A stretch of 35,877 bases of DNA from Bacteroidia bacterium (GTDB lineage: Bacteria > Bacteroidota > Bacteroidia > JAIBAJ01). The translations under genes were made by a program, and so were the position numbers. Below the pieces are notes generated by a model that made no database searches, had not been told where the DNA came from, and saw only the letters and a list, made by a program, of their open reading frames with translations. Location of the stretch: positions 1 to 35,877 of the forward strand of contig JAIBAJ010000024.1 of NCBI GenBank assembly GCA_019695265.1. Direction: 5' to 3'. Below are positions 1 to 8,541 of the stretch, piece after piece. Position 1 is the first letter of the stretch. The number at the start of each line of letters is the position of its first letter.

Positions 1-680
1 GACATTACTTCGATGGCGACAATTTCGGTTCGGGGCACCATGCATTCCCTCACTTTAATTTCGGAGAAGCTGAGGGCATTTTGGAAAATTTCGATTTCGT
101 GTTCAATTTCCTGGTCTTCGCGAATATTGGAGGTGGCCTCTTTAAGGTAATTGTCGAGGTCAACCCTTCCGAAGCTAACATCCTCCTTCACTGTTTTTAC
201 CCGGAACAAACGTTTTAGAATAAAATCGGCAAGGGAGGTGGTAAAATAAACAATGGGATACAGAAGTCCGTAGAAAAAAACGGTTGGAATAGCAAAGGTT
301 GACAGCATTACGCCGGGGTTGATTCGGAACAGGGCTTTAGGAAGAAATTCGGCAGTAACCAGGATAAGCATGGTAGAAAACAAGGTTTGAAGAAGTACCA
401 CTAATAGTCCGCTAGGGATAAGTTGGGCCATGGGAGGCTCCAGCAAAGCCGCCATCATCATACCATATACAACCAGAGAAATATTGTTACCCAACAGCAT
501 GGTAGAAATAAAACGGCTGGGGTGTTTATTAAAGTAAGAGAAGATTTTAGCCCAGAACTTGCCTTGTTTGTTCTGAAGTTCTATTTGAAACTTATTGGCC
601 GAAATAAAGGCAATTTCCATTCCGGAAAAGAAAGCCGAGGAAACAAGACAGATGAAAATAATAAGTAACTCTTGGTTCAA
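1..680 (-). CDS. CNNM/DUF21-CBS (HlyC/CorC-type) membrane protein, partial
   Basis: Only the N-terminal 226 or so residues are present; the gene runs off the left edge. The reverse strand encodes a hydrophobic start with SSAFFSGMEIAFISANK, the typical opening of DUF21 (CNNM) transmembrane domains, further membrane segments, and then a cytoplasmic part containing RECMVPRTEIVAIE, the linker that leads into the paired CBS domains of the HlyC/CorC family. Proteins of this family are linked to Mg2+/Co2+ efflux; in Bacteroidota some are called hemolysin-family proteins and the gliding protein GldE is a distant relative. No in-frame ATG precedes the conserved region before an upstream stop, so I chose the TTG at 678-680; TTG at 699-701 is possible. 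The start is less certain than the gene. Confidence 0.85.
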   Translation of the reverse strand, partial: MNQELLIIFICLVSSAFFSGMEIAFISANKFQIELQNKQGKFWAKIFSYFNKHPSRFISTMLLGNNISLVVYGMMMAALLEPPMAQLIPSGLLVVLLQTLFSTMLILVTAEFLPKALFRINPGVMLSTFAIPTVFFYGLLYPIVYFTTSLADFILKRLFRVKTVKEDVSFGRVDLDNYLKEATSNIREDQEIEHEIEIFQNALSFSEIKVRECMVPRTEIVAIEVM

Positions 681-805
681 AGCTTGGAAATGGTGGTGCA
701 AAGAACGTAAAGAAATGCATATAAAGTTGTAATTTAATTCAGAGGCAGGGTATTACCAAAAATTAAGGACAAAAATTTTAAAGAAAGACCTACTTTTGGG
801 CAGTG

Positions 806-2347
806 ATGAAGCTAAAACAGATTGTTTTGTGGATTGGGATGGGTGCATTTCCGTTAACAGGATTGCTGGGCCAAACTCCAGGCGACAGCATAACGGTGTA
901 TTATTATCCCAACGGTAAACCTTCCAGTCAAGGTAAATTGGTGGCCGGCAAACCGGATGGATACTGGAAAACCTGGTATGAAAGTGGGGCGCTTAAATCA
1001 GAAGGAAATCGGGTAAATTTTTTGTTGGATAGTGTATGGAAGTTTTTTACTCCTGATAGTTTACCCAGCTCCTTCATTACTTACAAAGAAGGCAAGAAGA
1101 ATGGCATCAAAACCAGCTTTGACATCGAGGGAAAAAAGCAGATGGAAGAGATGTTTGTGAATGATGTTAAACAAGGAGAAACACGTTTATATCATTCCAA
1201 CGGATCGTTACGCCAGGCCATTCAGTATGTAGATGGTAAGGAGCAAGGATTGAGTTATGAGTATTCCGGTATTGGCGTGGTTATAACTATCATAGAGTAT
1301 AAAAACGGATATAAAATTCGAAACGAAAAAATTAACCGGGTCGATAAATTTGGCCAGCGACAAGGGATGCAAGTGGAGTTTTTCCCAAGCGGACGAATAG
1401 AGACCGAGTGTAAATATGAAAATGACAAGAAAAATGGGTATTTGAAGGTGTATGATGAGGATGGAAACCTATTGTCGGCTACTAAATATGTGGATGATAT
1501 TCCGGTATTGGATGCCCAGGAAACGGCGAAACTGGATATTAAGCGGGAGTATTATGACAATGCCAGGGAAAAATCTGTAGGAAGTTATAAAAATGGAGTT
1601 GCCGAAGGTGTAACCCGTTATTATGATGAAGCCGGAAAAGTGGTTAATTCCAAACTGTTTAAAGAAGGTCAGCTGCTTGGCGAAGGCGTTGTGGATGGCT
1701 TAGGAATGAAGCAAGGTAAATGGAAGGAATTTCATGAAACCGGCGAATTAAAAGCAGAAGGAAGTTACCTAAATAACAAACGGGTGGGACCTTGGAAGTT
1801 TTATTTTAAAAACGGAGAACAGGAGCAATTTGGAACCTATGCCGATGGAAAACCCGATGGAAAATGGACCTGGTATTTTCAGGGCGGACAAATTAGAAGA
1901 GAAGAAAACTATTACAAGGGCCTGGAAGATGGGGAATCGGTTGAATACAACGATAGTGGAAAAGTGGTTACTAAAGGTTCCTACATCGAAGGAGAAAAAG
2001 AAGGTCCCTGGGAATATGAAAACGGCGATTTTAGGGAAATTGGCAGCTATAAAGCCGGAAGCCTGGAAGGAGAGTGGAAGGGCTTTTATAACGATGGAAA
2101 AACGATGTATGAGGCTAAATACCTGGGGAATAGGCTAAATGGCAAATACATTAGTTACTGGCCAAATGGGAAAGTAAAAGAGTTTGGTAAGTATGCCGAC
2201 GGAAACAAAGAAGGCGACTGGATAAGGTATTCCGAAGATGGAACACAATACCTGGTTATTACGTTTAAAGAAGGGATGGAGGTAAAGTATGAAGGAATTA
2301 AATCCGATGTAGAAACCGGCGCCGCAAATCCGTCACCAGCAGAATGA
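806..2347 (+). CDS. Secreted MORN-repeat (YwqK-family) protein
   Basis: About 513 residues with an N-terminal signal peptide ending near LTGLLGQ, followed by some 15 or more tandem MORN_2-type repeats of the pattern G-x-W-x-x-(Y/F)-x-x-(N/D)-G-x-x-x-x-E-x-x-(Y/F). Such proteins are often named toxin-antitoxin system YwqK-family antitoxins, but nothing here suggests a toxin; a periplasmic or surface repeat scaffold is as likely. A GTG at 803 would add one residue; ATG 806 fits better. The stop overlaps the start of the following histidine kinase in an ATGA arrangement, suggesting translational coupling and a shared role. A TAnnTTTG-like box (TACTTTTG, 791-798) lies just upstream, so the message may be nearly leaderless. 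Confidence 0.88.
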   Translation: MKLKQIVLWIGMGAFPLTGLLGQTPGDSITVYYYPNGKPSSQGKLVAGKPDGYWKTWYESGALKSEGNRVNFLLDSVWKFFTPDSLPSSFITYKEGKKNGIKTSFDIEGKKQMEEMFVNDVKQGETRLYHSNGSLRQAIQYVDGKEQGLSYEYSGIGVVITIIEYKNGYKIRNEKINRVDKFGQRQGMQVEFFPSGRIETECKYENDKKNGYLKVYDEDGNLLSATKYVDDIPVLDAQETAKLDIKREYYDNAREKSVGSYKNGVAEGVTRYYDEAGKVVNSKLFKEGQLLGEGVVDGLGMKQGKWKEFHETGELKAEGSYLNNKRVGPWKFYFKNGEQEQFGTYADGKPDGKWTWYFQGGQIRREENYYKGLEDGESVEYNDSGKVVTKGSYIEGEKEGPWEYENGDFREIGSYKAGSLEGEWKGFYNDGKTMYEAKYLGNRLNGKYISYWPNGKVKEFGKYADGNKEGDWIRYSEDGTQYLVITFKEGMEVKYEGIKSDVETGAANPSPAE

Positions 2348-5300
2348 CCATCAAGCAGCAAATCAAGGAATTCGCCCAAAAAGTTTACTTCAGTAGACTG
2401 ATGGATGGGGAATTGAACTTGGTTAGGTTTTATTCCCTGTGCGGCTTATTTATTCCCGTTTTAGGCTACTTTTCAATTTACAATGGCAAGGTATATCCGG
2501 TGTTTGCCATGGCAGGATTTACCTTAGCTTTTGCTTTGCTGTTGATTTTGTCCTTTGTTTCAGGCTTTATTCAAAAACATATTAGTCGGATATTCCTTGG
2601 ACTGTTAACCCTGGTGATGCTTTCGGCCGTAGGCTCCGGCTATGTGAATGGCTTTACGGTTGACTATACTTTTGGTTTGATTATTGGCGCCGTAGTTATT
2701 ACTCTGATTATTATTCGTTTACGCCATCTGGCTTACTTTTCTTCCCTGCTTAGTATATTATTGCTTTTATCAATTCTGCTTTCCAACAAAGTAGCTATTT
2801 CGAAGTCCTATATTTTTTTCTTCCTCTTCTTCTATGCTTTGTTTGTATTCTTTTTTCTAAGGCAACGAATCAAGCTCATTATGGATTTGGAAGACAACGA
2901 AAGGCTGCTTTCCAAAATTGTAGATACTTCCAATGATGCCATTTTTCTACTCAGTTTCCGATCCTTAAAAGTTATTCGAACCAACGAAAGGGGAATGAAG
3001 TTGTTTGGTTTGAATCAGGAGGACTTGCAAGAAAACCTATCGGAACGTTTATTACTCCAACCCTATAATAGCCTGGAGCATCAGGTAATTTATACCACCT
3101 TGAAAGAAAAAGGTAGTTATACCTGTGAAAGAGAATGTGTATCCTCGGATGGTCGAATCTTTTGGTCTCAATTGGTTATGAGTATCCTTACCATTAAATC
3201 AGAAAGGGTATTGTTGGTTCGAATCACTGATATACAGGCAGCGAGAGACAAGGAAGAACGACTGTTGAAGGAGAAGTTTTTGGCAGAAAGCTACATTGAA
3301 TTAACGGCAAGTATTATTGTTGTAATAAACCAGGACTTCTCTATACAACTGCTAAATAAACATGGGTGCGAATTGTTGGGTGTTAGAGAAGATGAAATAA
3401 AGGGTAAGAATTATTTCGATTTGTTTATTCCGGCTGAAGAGCGGGAATTAGTGAAGGGTTATCATGCTCACGCCTTGGAAACAGGAAAGATTAATGAAAA
3501 ATATGAAGGCGATTTAATTACTATCACAGGTGAAAGAAAAACCATTGCCTGGAGAAATTCCTTTGTTCAAGATAGTCACGGACGTATTACCGGCACCATC
3601 TCAATAGGAATTGATTTAACAGAAGAAAGGCAACGGGAACGTCGTGCGGCCCTGGTGGAATCAAGGCTGCAGAATTTGGTTGACAGTTTGCCCAATGCTG
3701 TATTTTATGAATCCGGTGAGGGTAGGGAATATTTATCCGAAAGTTTTACTGTATTGTTGGGTTATCCTACCGAACAATTTACAACCATTCAGGGAAAGTA
3801 TAGGGAAATTATTCATCCGGAAGATTTGGAAAGGGTAGAAGAGGCTTTGAAAGATTGGGAGTTGGGCGATATGCATAAAGTGCTTAGGCTGGAATACCGC
3901 GTAAAACACGCCAATGGAAAATACCTTTGGATAGAAGATCTCATAAGCAATATTACTCCGTCAAATCAGGCTCCTTACCATGCCGGAATCTTGTTGGATA
4001 TAAGCGAAAGAAAGCGTCTCGACCAGGAATTAAAGGAAAGTGAAGAACGTTTTAAAACTTTAAGCTATTCAGCACCCATTGGAATTTTTCAGTTGGACTC
4101 ATTCGGAAACCCGGTGTTTATTAATAAAACTGTCGAAGATATTTGTGGGGTTAGAGTAGAGGAGATGAATCCGGAGCGAGTAAAGGATATGATTCATCCG
4201 GCCGATCGAAACCGGGTTTTGGCTGAAAGCCAGGAAATTACTGTTAAACAAAAAGGACTTCATATCGAGTTTAGAATTGTACCTCAAAACACCAACAGTG
4301 TAAGGTGGGTGAAAGTGTTTTCGGTTGCTTTGCGAAAAGAAGGCAAGTTTTTAGGATGGATAGGAACATTTGAAGACATTACTTCCTTAAAAACTGCCAC
4401 ATTAAGGGTTCAGGAAAGCGAACAACGGTTTAGACTGCTTTCCGAAGCCTCCAACGAAGGGGTGTTTCTTAGCTTTGAGGATATCATTATTGATTCTAAC
4501 GAACAGTTTGTCCGAATGCTTGGTTTTGCCCGAAAGGACGATCTGCTCGGATTAAAATTCAATTCCTTTATCGAGCCTTCTTTTCTTGAAATGGTGCAGG
4601 CTAACCAACGGAAAAAGTATAATCATACCTACATGATAAAAATGGTAGGTGCCAACGGATTGGTTTTTTCTGCCGAAATGAAGGAGGAAATTGTGCCCTA
4701 CTACGGCAGACCGGTCCGTATCTCCGTTGTGAACGATGTTACTGAACGCATTCACTTTGAGGAAAACCTAAAGCAAAGCAACGAACGCTACCGTAACCTC
4801 ATCGACTACCTTCCGCTTGGGATTTTCCTGCTGAACAAAGAAGATAAAATCAGTTTTGCTAACCATAGCGCTGAAAAAATGCTGGAACATCCAAGCCAAA
4901 TCCTGGTAGGCATGGAAATTTACCGGTTGTTGCATCCCGACTACCGAACCGACTTATCCATCTTCCTTCAAGAAATAAGAACCCGGGGCAAGGCAGCCAG
5001 CTTAGAAACTAAATTCATAAAACAAGGGGCCGGTCGTTTGTTTGAGGTTGAAATTTATGGACGCTTGGTGGAAGAAGAAAATGAAACCAATATTCAATTG
5101 AGTTTCCAGGATATTTCGGTCAGAAAGGCTTTCACAATGGAGCAAATGAGAGCCCAAATTGCAGAAGAAACAAATATGCAATTGCAACATGAAATAGATG
5201 AACGCTTGAAGGCTGAAACAAAGTTGCAATCGGAACAGGAGTATAAAAAGTCACTGATCGAATCATCCATCGACATGATTGTGTCGTCAGACCTCGATCT

Positions 5301-6606
5301 CCATATTGTGGAATTTAACCCGGCCGCCAGCTTTGCCTTCGGATATTCTCAGGAAGAGGTTCAAGGCCAGGCGCTATCTATCCTTTTTGCCGATAAAAAG
5401 GTTTACGCCGAATGGAATAATTCTATCACCGAATTCGGTCAGTTTGCAGGCGAAACAACCATGGTTAAAAAAGATGGACGTACCATAGATGTTTATCTTA
5501 CATCCTCAAAAATTGTGGTGAATGACCAGGTGGTCGGTGTAATGGGCGTTATCCGTGATATTACCGAACAAAAACGTAGGCAAGACGAATTGCGAGAAAG
5601 CGAAGAACGATTTAGGGTAATCTACGACCAAGCCTTTATTGGAATTGCTCGTATTGCTAAAACCGGTCGTTTTATTTTGGTTAATCGCCGTCTATCCGCT
5701 ATTCTCGGATTTAGTCCGGAAGAACTTAACCGGAAGTTGTTTTTTGAATTACTTCATCCCGAGGACCTTCAAAGCGTTCTTTCAAAATGGGATTTACTTT
5801 CTACCGGACAGCTAGATAATATTGAAGGAGAACAACGCTATTACCACAAAAACGGAAACGAACTGGATGTTAAAGTTTCGGTGTCACTAGTCCGCGACGC
5901 CAAAGGGAATCCGCAATATTTTATTGCGTCTTACGAAGATATCACCGAACGAAAATTGGCCGAACTACAGGTAAAGGAATCTCTGAAAGAAAAGGAAATT
6001 CTCATTAAGGAAATTCACCACCGGGTTAAAAACAATATGCAGGTTATTTCTAGTATTCTTAACCTGCAAACCCTTTACATGGTTGATGAAAAGACCATTG
6101 AAATGCTTAAGGAAAGTCAAAACCGAATCAAATCCATGTCTTACATCCATGAAGCATTGTACCAAAGCCGAAACCTAAGCCACTTTAATTTTACCGAATA
6201 CATACAAAATTTGGTTTCTAACCTGGCTCAAAGCTATAACCTATTTAAGGAAAGTGTGGAAGTTGAATTTGAACTCGATCAGGTTTACTTGGGTCTTGAT
6301 ACTGCCATTCCGTTAGGTTTGGTTATCAATGAGCTGGTCACAAATGCATTTAAATATGCTTTCAACGAAACCGGAAGAGGTAACTTGAAAATTGTACTTC
6401 ATCTTCTTGAAAATGGAAATTATTCTTTGGTAGTTGCCGATAATGGAAAAGGCTTCCCACCCGAAATAAATTTTCGATCCACCGAATCGCTAGGATTGCA
6501 GTTGGTAACGACTTTGGTGCAACAAATTCAAGGAAAAATTAATCTAGATAATGAAAAAGGGGCTATCTTTACAATCCTTTTTAAAGAAAACCAACCTGAA
6601 AATTAA
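2344..6606 (+). CDS. Membrane-bound multi-PAS sensor histidine kinase (HisKA_2 type)
   Basis: A 1420-residue sensor kinase. Residues about 29-172 hold roughly six hydrophobic membrane segments. Eight PAS-like modules follow, starting near residues 187, 309, 438, 564, 691, 810, 969 and 1084, mostly introduced by E-S-E-(E/Q)-R-F linkers and ending in D-I-T/S-E-R. A charged coiled coil (about 925-965) separates PAS6 and PAS7. The HisKA_2 motif IHHRVKNN (residues 1224-1231) gives the likely phospho-acceptor His1226, or His1225. The HATPase domain shows the N box (NELVTNAFKYAF, Asn1334), G1 (DNGKGF, 1366-1371) and SLGLQL. It overlaps the MORN gene by 4 nt and lies 6 nt before the response regulator. 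The signal sensed is unknown. Eight PAS modules are many even for this phylum. Confidence 0.95.
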   Translation: MTIKQQIKEFAQKVYFSRLMDGELNLVRFYSLCGLFIPVLGYFSIYNGKVYPVFAMAGFTLAFALLLILSFVSGFIQKHISRIFLGLLTLVMLSAVGSGYVNGFTVDYTFGLIIGAVVITLIIIRLRHLAYFSSLLSILLLLSILLSNKVAISKSYIFFFLFFYALFVFFFLRQRIKLIMDLEDNERLLSKIVDTSNDAIFLLSFRSLKVIRTNERGMKLFGLNQEDLQENLSERLLLQPYNSLEHQVIYTTLKEKGSYTCERECVSSDGRIFWSQLVMSILTIKSERVLLVRITDIQAARDKEERLLKEKFLAESYIELTASIIVVINQDFSIQLLNKHGCELLGVREDEIKGKNYFDLFIPAEERELVKGYHAHALETGKINEKYEGDLITITGERKTIAWRNSFVQDSHGRITGTISIGIDLTEERQRERRAALVESRLQNLVDSLPNAVFYESGEGREYLSESFTVLLGYPTEQFTTIQGKYREIIHPEDLERVEEALKDWELGDMHKVLRLEYRVKHANGKYLWIEDLISNITPSNQAPYHAGILLDISERKRLDQELKESEERFKTLSYSAPIGIFQLDSFGNPVFINKTVEDICGVRVEEMNPERVKDMIHPADRNRVLAESQEITVKQKGLHIEFRIVPQNTNSVRWVKVFSVALRKEGKFLGWIGTFEDITSLKTATLRVQESEQRFRLLSEASNEGVFLSFEDIIIDSNEQFVRMLGFARKDDLLGLKFNSFIEPSFLEMVQANQRKKYNHTYMIKMVGANGLVFSAEMKEEIVPYYGRPVRISVVNDVTERIHFEENLKQSNERYRNLIDYLPLGIFLLNKEDKISFANHSAEKMLEHPSQILVGMEIYRLLHPDYRTDLSIFLQEIRTRGKAASLETKFIKQGAGRLFEVEIYGRLVEEENETNIQLSFQDISVRKAFTMEQMRAQIAEETNMQLQHEIDERLKAETKLQSEQEYKKSLIESSIDMIVSSDLDLHIVEFNPAASFAFGYSQEEVQGQALSILFADKKVYAEWNNSITEFGQFAGETTMVKKDGRTIDVYLTSSKIVVNDQVVGVMGVIRDITEQKRRQDELRESEERFRVIYDQAFIGIARIAKTGRFILVNRRLSAILGFSPEELNRKLFFELLHPEDLQSVLSKWDLLSTGQLDNIEGEQRYYHKNGNELDVKVSVSLVRDAKGNPQYFIASYEDITERKLAELQVKESLKEKEILIKEIHHRVKNNMQVISSILNLQTLYMVDEKTIEMLKESQNRIKSMSYIHEALYQSRNLSHFNFTEYIQNLVSNLAQSYNLFKESVEVEFELDQVYLGLDTAIPLGLVINELVTNAFKYAFNETGRGNLKIVLHLLENGNYSLVVADNGKGFPPEINFRSTESLGLQLVTTLVQQIQGKINLDNEKGAIFTILFKENQPEN

Positions 6607-6612
6607 AAATTC

Positions 6613-7371
6613 ATGTCAAAAACTAACATACTCGTCGTTGAAGATGAAGGAATCGTAGCAAAAGACATCCAAAATAGCCTTAAAAAATTAGGCTATCATG
6701 TTCCCTTGGTTGTTTCAACCGGCGAGGATGCTGTGCAAGCTGTAGAGGAATCTAATCCCGATTTGGTATTGATGGATATCATGCTGAAAGGCTCCTTAAG
6801 CGGAATCGATGCAGCCAATGTTATTAAAGACCGGTATGATATTCCGGTTGTTTTTCTTACTGCTTATGCCGACGAAAGCACCCTTGCTAAGGCCAAGATT
6901 TCAGAACCCTATGGCTACATTATTAAGCCTTTTAAAGAAATTGATTTGCATACTACCATCGAAATGGCTTTGTATAAACATGGCAAGGAGATGGAAATTA
7001 AAAAGGAAAGAGATCTCTATTCGGCCATTATTACCGATAAAGCAGCCCACGACGCCGTTTTTGTTCGTTCCCATAGCCGCCTGGTTAGAGTTAGCACCAA
7101 GGATATTTCCCATGTGGAAGCGCTTAAAGATTACGTAATCCTTCATACCCCAACTACCAAGTATACCGTGCATAGCACCATGAAAGACATTCAACGGGCG
7201 CTTTCCGGTTCCGATTTTCTCCGTATTCATCGCTCTTTCATTGTTAGGGTAGAACGGATCATTGCCATTGAACAACCCAATATTATCATCGAGTCGGGCG
7301 ATAAAAAAATCACCGTTCCTATAGGCGGTTCCTACAAAGATGATTTAATGGCCAGACTTACCTTCGTATAA
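6613..7371 (+). CDS. LytTR-type response regulator
   Basis: A 252-residue response regulator. The receiver domain (residues 4-120) has acidic residues Glu10/Asp11, phospho-acceptor Asp55 in LVLMDIML, Thr83 and Lys105 in YIIKPF. After a short charged linker, a LytTR DNA-binding domain occupies about residues 148-250, with HVEALKDYV, STMKDI and IHRSFIVRV. It is the third gene of the operon and the obvious partner of the eight-PAS kinase, from which it is separated by 6 nt. LytTR regulators usually bind direct repeats upstream of exported or envelope genes; targets cannot be read from this window. A strong terminator follows. Confidence 0.96.
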   Translation: MSKTNILVVEDEGIVAKDIQNSLKKLGYHVPLVVSTGEDAVQAVEESNPDLVLMDIMLKGSLSGIDAANVIKDRYDIPVVFLTAYADESTLAKAKISEPYGYIIKPFKEIDLHTTIEMALYKHGKEMEIKKERDLYSAIITDKAAHDAVFVRSHSRLVRVSTKDISHVEALKDYVILHTPTTKYTVHSTMKDIQRALSGSDFLRIHRSFIVRVERIIAIEQPNIIIESGDKKITVPIGGSYKDDLMARLTFV

Positions 7372-7391
7372 AACCTTTTTTCTTTTCCAAG

Positions 7392-7426
7392 AACCGGCTT
7401 AAATTCGTTTTTAGCCGGTTTTTTTT
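7392..7426 (+). terminator. Rho-independent terminator after the response regulator
   Basis: An 8-bp perfect stem (AACCGGCT at 7392-7399 with AGCCGGTT at 7413-7420), a 13-nt loop and a run of T residues through 7426. It lies 20 nt after the stop of the LytTR regulator and closes the signalling operon. Confidence 0.9.
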
Positions 7427-7943
7427 ATGCATAAGCCCCAAAACAATGTTTAATCCCAAATGAAGAAACGGGATGAATTCAAATCCTAACTACTTGATTT
7501 AGTTGGGTTTGCCTTGAATAATTATTTGTAATCCCTAATCTGGGTTATTGTAGAGGATAGTCCAGGTTCATTTGGTCTATAGAATAATGCTAAGAATTTG
7601 GCGGGCCCCCTTCACGCCCAACAAAAAGTCTGCAATTGTTCAATGGTCCTGCATGGGCGTTCGGGTCACGCTATCGGTTGTAGTCCTCGGCCCACTTGGC
7701 TAGCGCCGCGTGGGCCTGTGGGCTACTTACCTCTATCGTTGCCCGAGGTGCAAACCCAACAAGCTGAGCATTGAAAAACTTTATTGCTAGCCAACCAAAA
7801 TAAATAGGGTCTGTTGATTAATGTTCCAAAGTAATCTTTAAAAAATAAGGATGTAAGAAAATCTAATTCAAAACCTTGCAGCAATAGGATTTAAACCAAA
7901 TTTTAGAAGGATGCACCTATTAGATTTGGGTTTAAACAACAGT
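7427..7943. other. Gene-free stretch containing repeat copy A
   Basis: About 517 bp between convergent genes. The central part (7594-7757) is copy A of the dispersed structured element. In 7427-7593 and 7758-7943 I see only AT-rich sequence with no convincing ORF, promoter or RNA gene. Confidence 0.7.
7594..7757 (-). repeat. Dispersed structured element, copy A
   Basis: Full copy read on the minus strand, about 164 bp and clearly richer in G+C than its flanks. It begins near GGGTTTGCACCTCGGGC and ends in GGGGGCCCGCCAAATTC. The core has GTAGCCCACAGG and GAGGACTAC flanking a hairpin whose stem here is GGCCCAC/GTGGGCC with inner GGC-GCTA-GCC. The 3' arm has base ACGCCC/GGGCGT and a 35-nt interior unlike the other copies. 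It lies between convergent genes. There is no ORF with protein support and no clear terminal inverted repeat or target duplication. Confidence 0.92.
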
Positions 7944-8462
7944 TTAATTTACTACTACAAATTTAAAATAAGCCCCACTGCCATTGGCCACAGCATTCGC
8001 CACATACATGCCGGTTTGCATAGCACCAAGGTCAAAGGTTTGCATCAAGGGCGTGCCGGGCTGTACCACCAGGTTTTGTCGAATATACACGTTGCCATAA
8101 AAATCACTTACCTGAAACAAAACGTTGGGATCGTTTAAAGTAGTTACATAAAATTGGGCAATGGAATTGTACCCTGCCATAGTTGATGATACGGGGTTTA
8201 CCAATAAATAAATGGCAACTTCTTCACAAATCGGAGCACCTGTTACCGAACATACATTGTTTTGGTAACGAAAACAGTCGTTCACATAAGTGTTACCATC
8301 ACAACCACAAACCGGGGCATAACCATAAGGTCCACAAATAAACGAAGACGGATTAGGAACTGATGTAGTGTCAATACAGGCTCCATAGCAATTAATAGCT
8401 TGTCCGTAACTATATACTCCTGAACAAAGCAACAGAAAAAGGAGTAGGAGTTTTTTAATCAT
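7944..8462 (-). CDS. Secreted protein with Kazal-like domain
   Basis: 172 residues. A signal peptide (MIKKLLLLFLLLCSG to about residue 21) is followed by a Cys-rich segment with ICGPYGYAPVCGCDGNTYV and NDC, which matches the Kazal pattern C-x-x-x-Y-x-P-V-C-G-x-D-G-x-T-Y-x-N-x-C. The C-terminal 85 or so residues look like a beta-rich T9SS sorting domain (NPVSS near the start; ALGAMQTGMY-like GMYVANAV and a hydrophobic KFVVVN end), although it is not a textbook type A signal. Kazal domains are best known as serine-protease inhibitors, so an exported inhibitor is possible, but the family call rests on the motif alone. The gene stands alone on the minus strand. Confidence 0.85.
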   Translation of the reverse strand: MIKKLLLLFLLLCSGVYSYGQAINCYGACIDTTSVPNPSSFICGPYGYAPVCGCDGNTYVNDCFRYQNNVCSVTGAPICEEVAIYLLVNPVSSTMAGYNSIAQFYVTTLNDPNVLFQVSDFYGNVYIRQNLVVQPGTPLMQTFDLGAMQTGMYVANAVANGSGAYFKFVVVN

Positions 8463-8467
8463 TGGAT

Positions 8468-8475
8468 CAAAGATA
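8468..8475 (-). promoter_or_regulatory. -7 box (TAnnTTTG) upstream of the Kazal-like gene
   Basis: On the minus strand TATCTTTG matches the Bacteroidota -7 consensus TAnnTTTG. No TTG at the usual 17-23 bp spacing is seen. Its last base is only 5 bp before the ATG, which would imply a leaderless or nearly leaderless message. Confidence 0.4.
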
Positions 8476-8541
8476 AAAAGCAGACAGGATTTTGTTTTTA
8501 CAATTCACAAAAGTTAAGAACAAGGGTTTGCTAAAGTAGGC

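Noticed and set aside
423-668. Plus-strand 81-codon ORF near the left edge
   Set aside because: Antisense to the CNNM/DUF21 protein, whose conserved SGMEIAFIS motif lies in the opposite strand here.
7594-7757. Dispersed element as a classic IS or MITE
   Set aside because: No terminal inverted repeats or target-site duplications could be recognised by comparing the flanks of the four copies, and no transposase is present; internal covariation fits a folded RNA or hairpin-type element better. A RAYT-mobilised REP-like element is not excluded.
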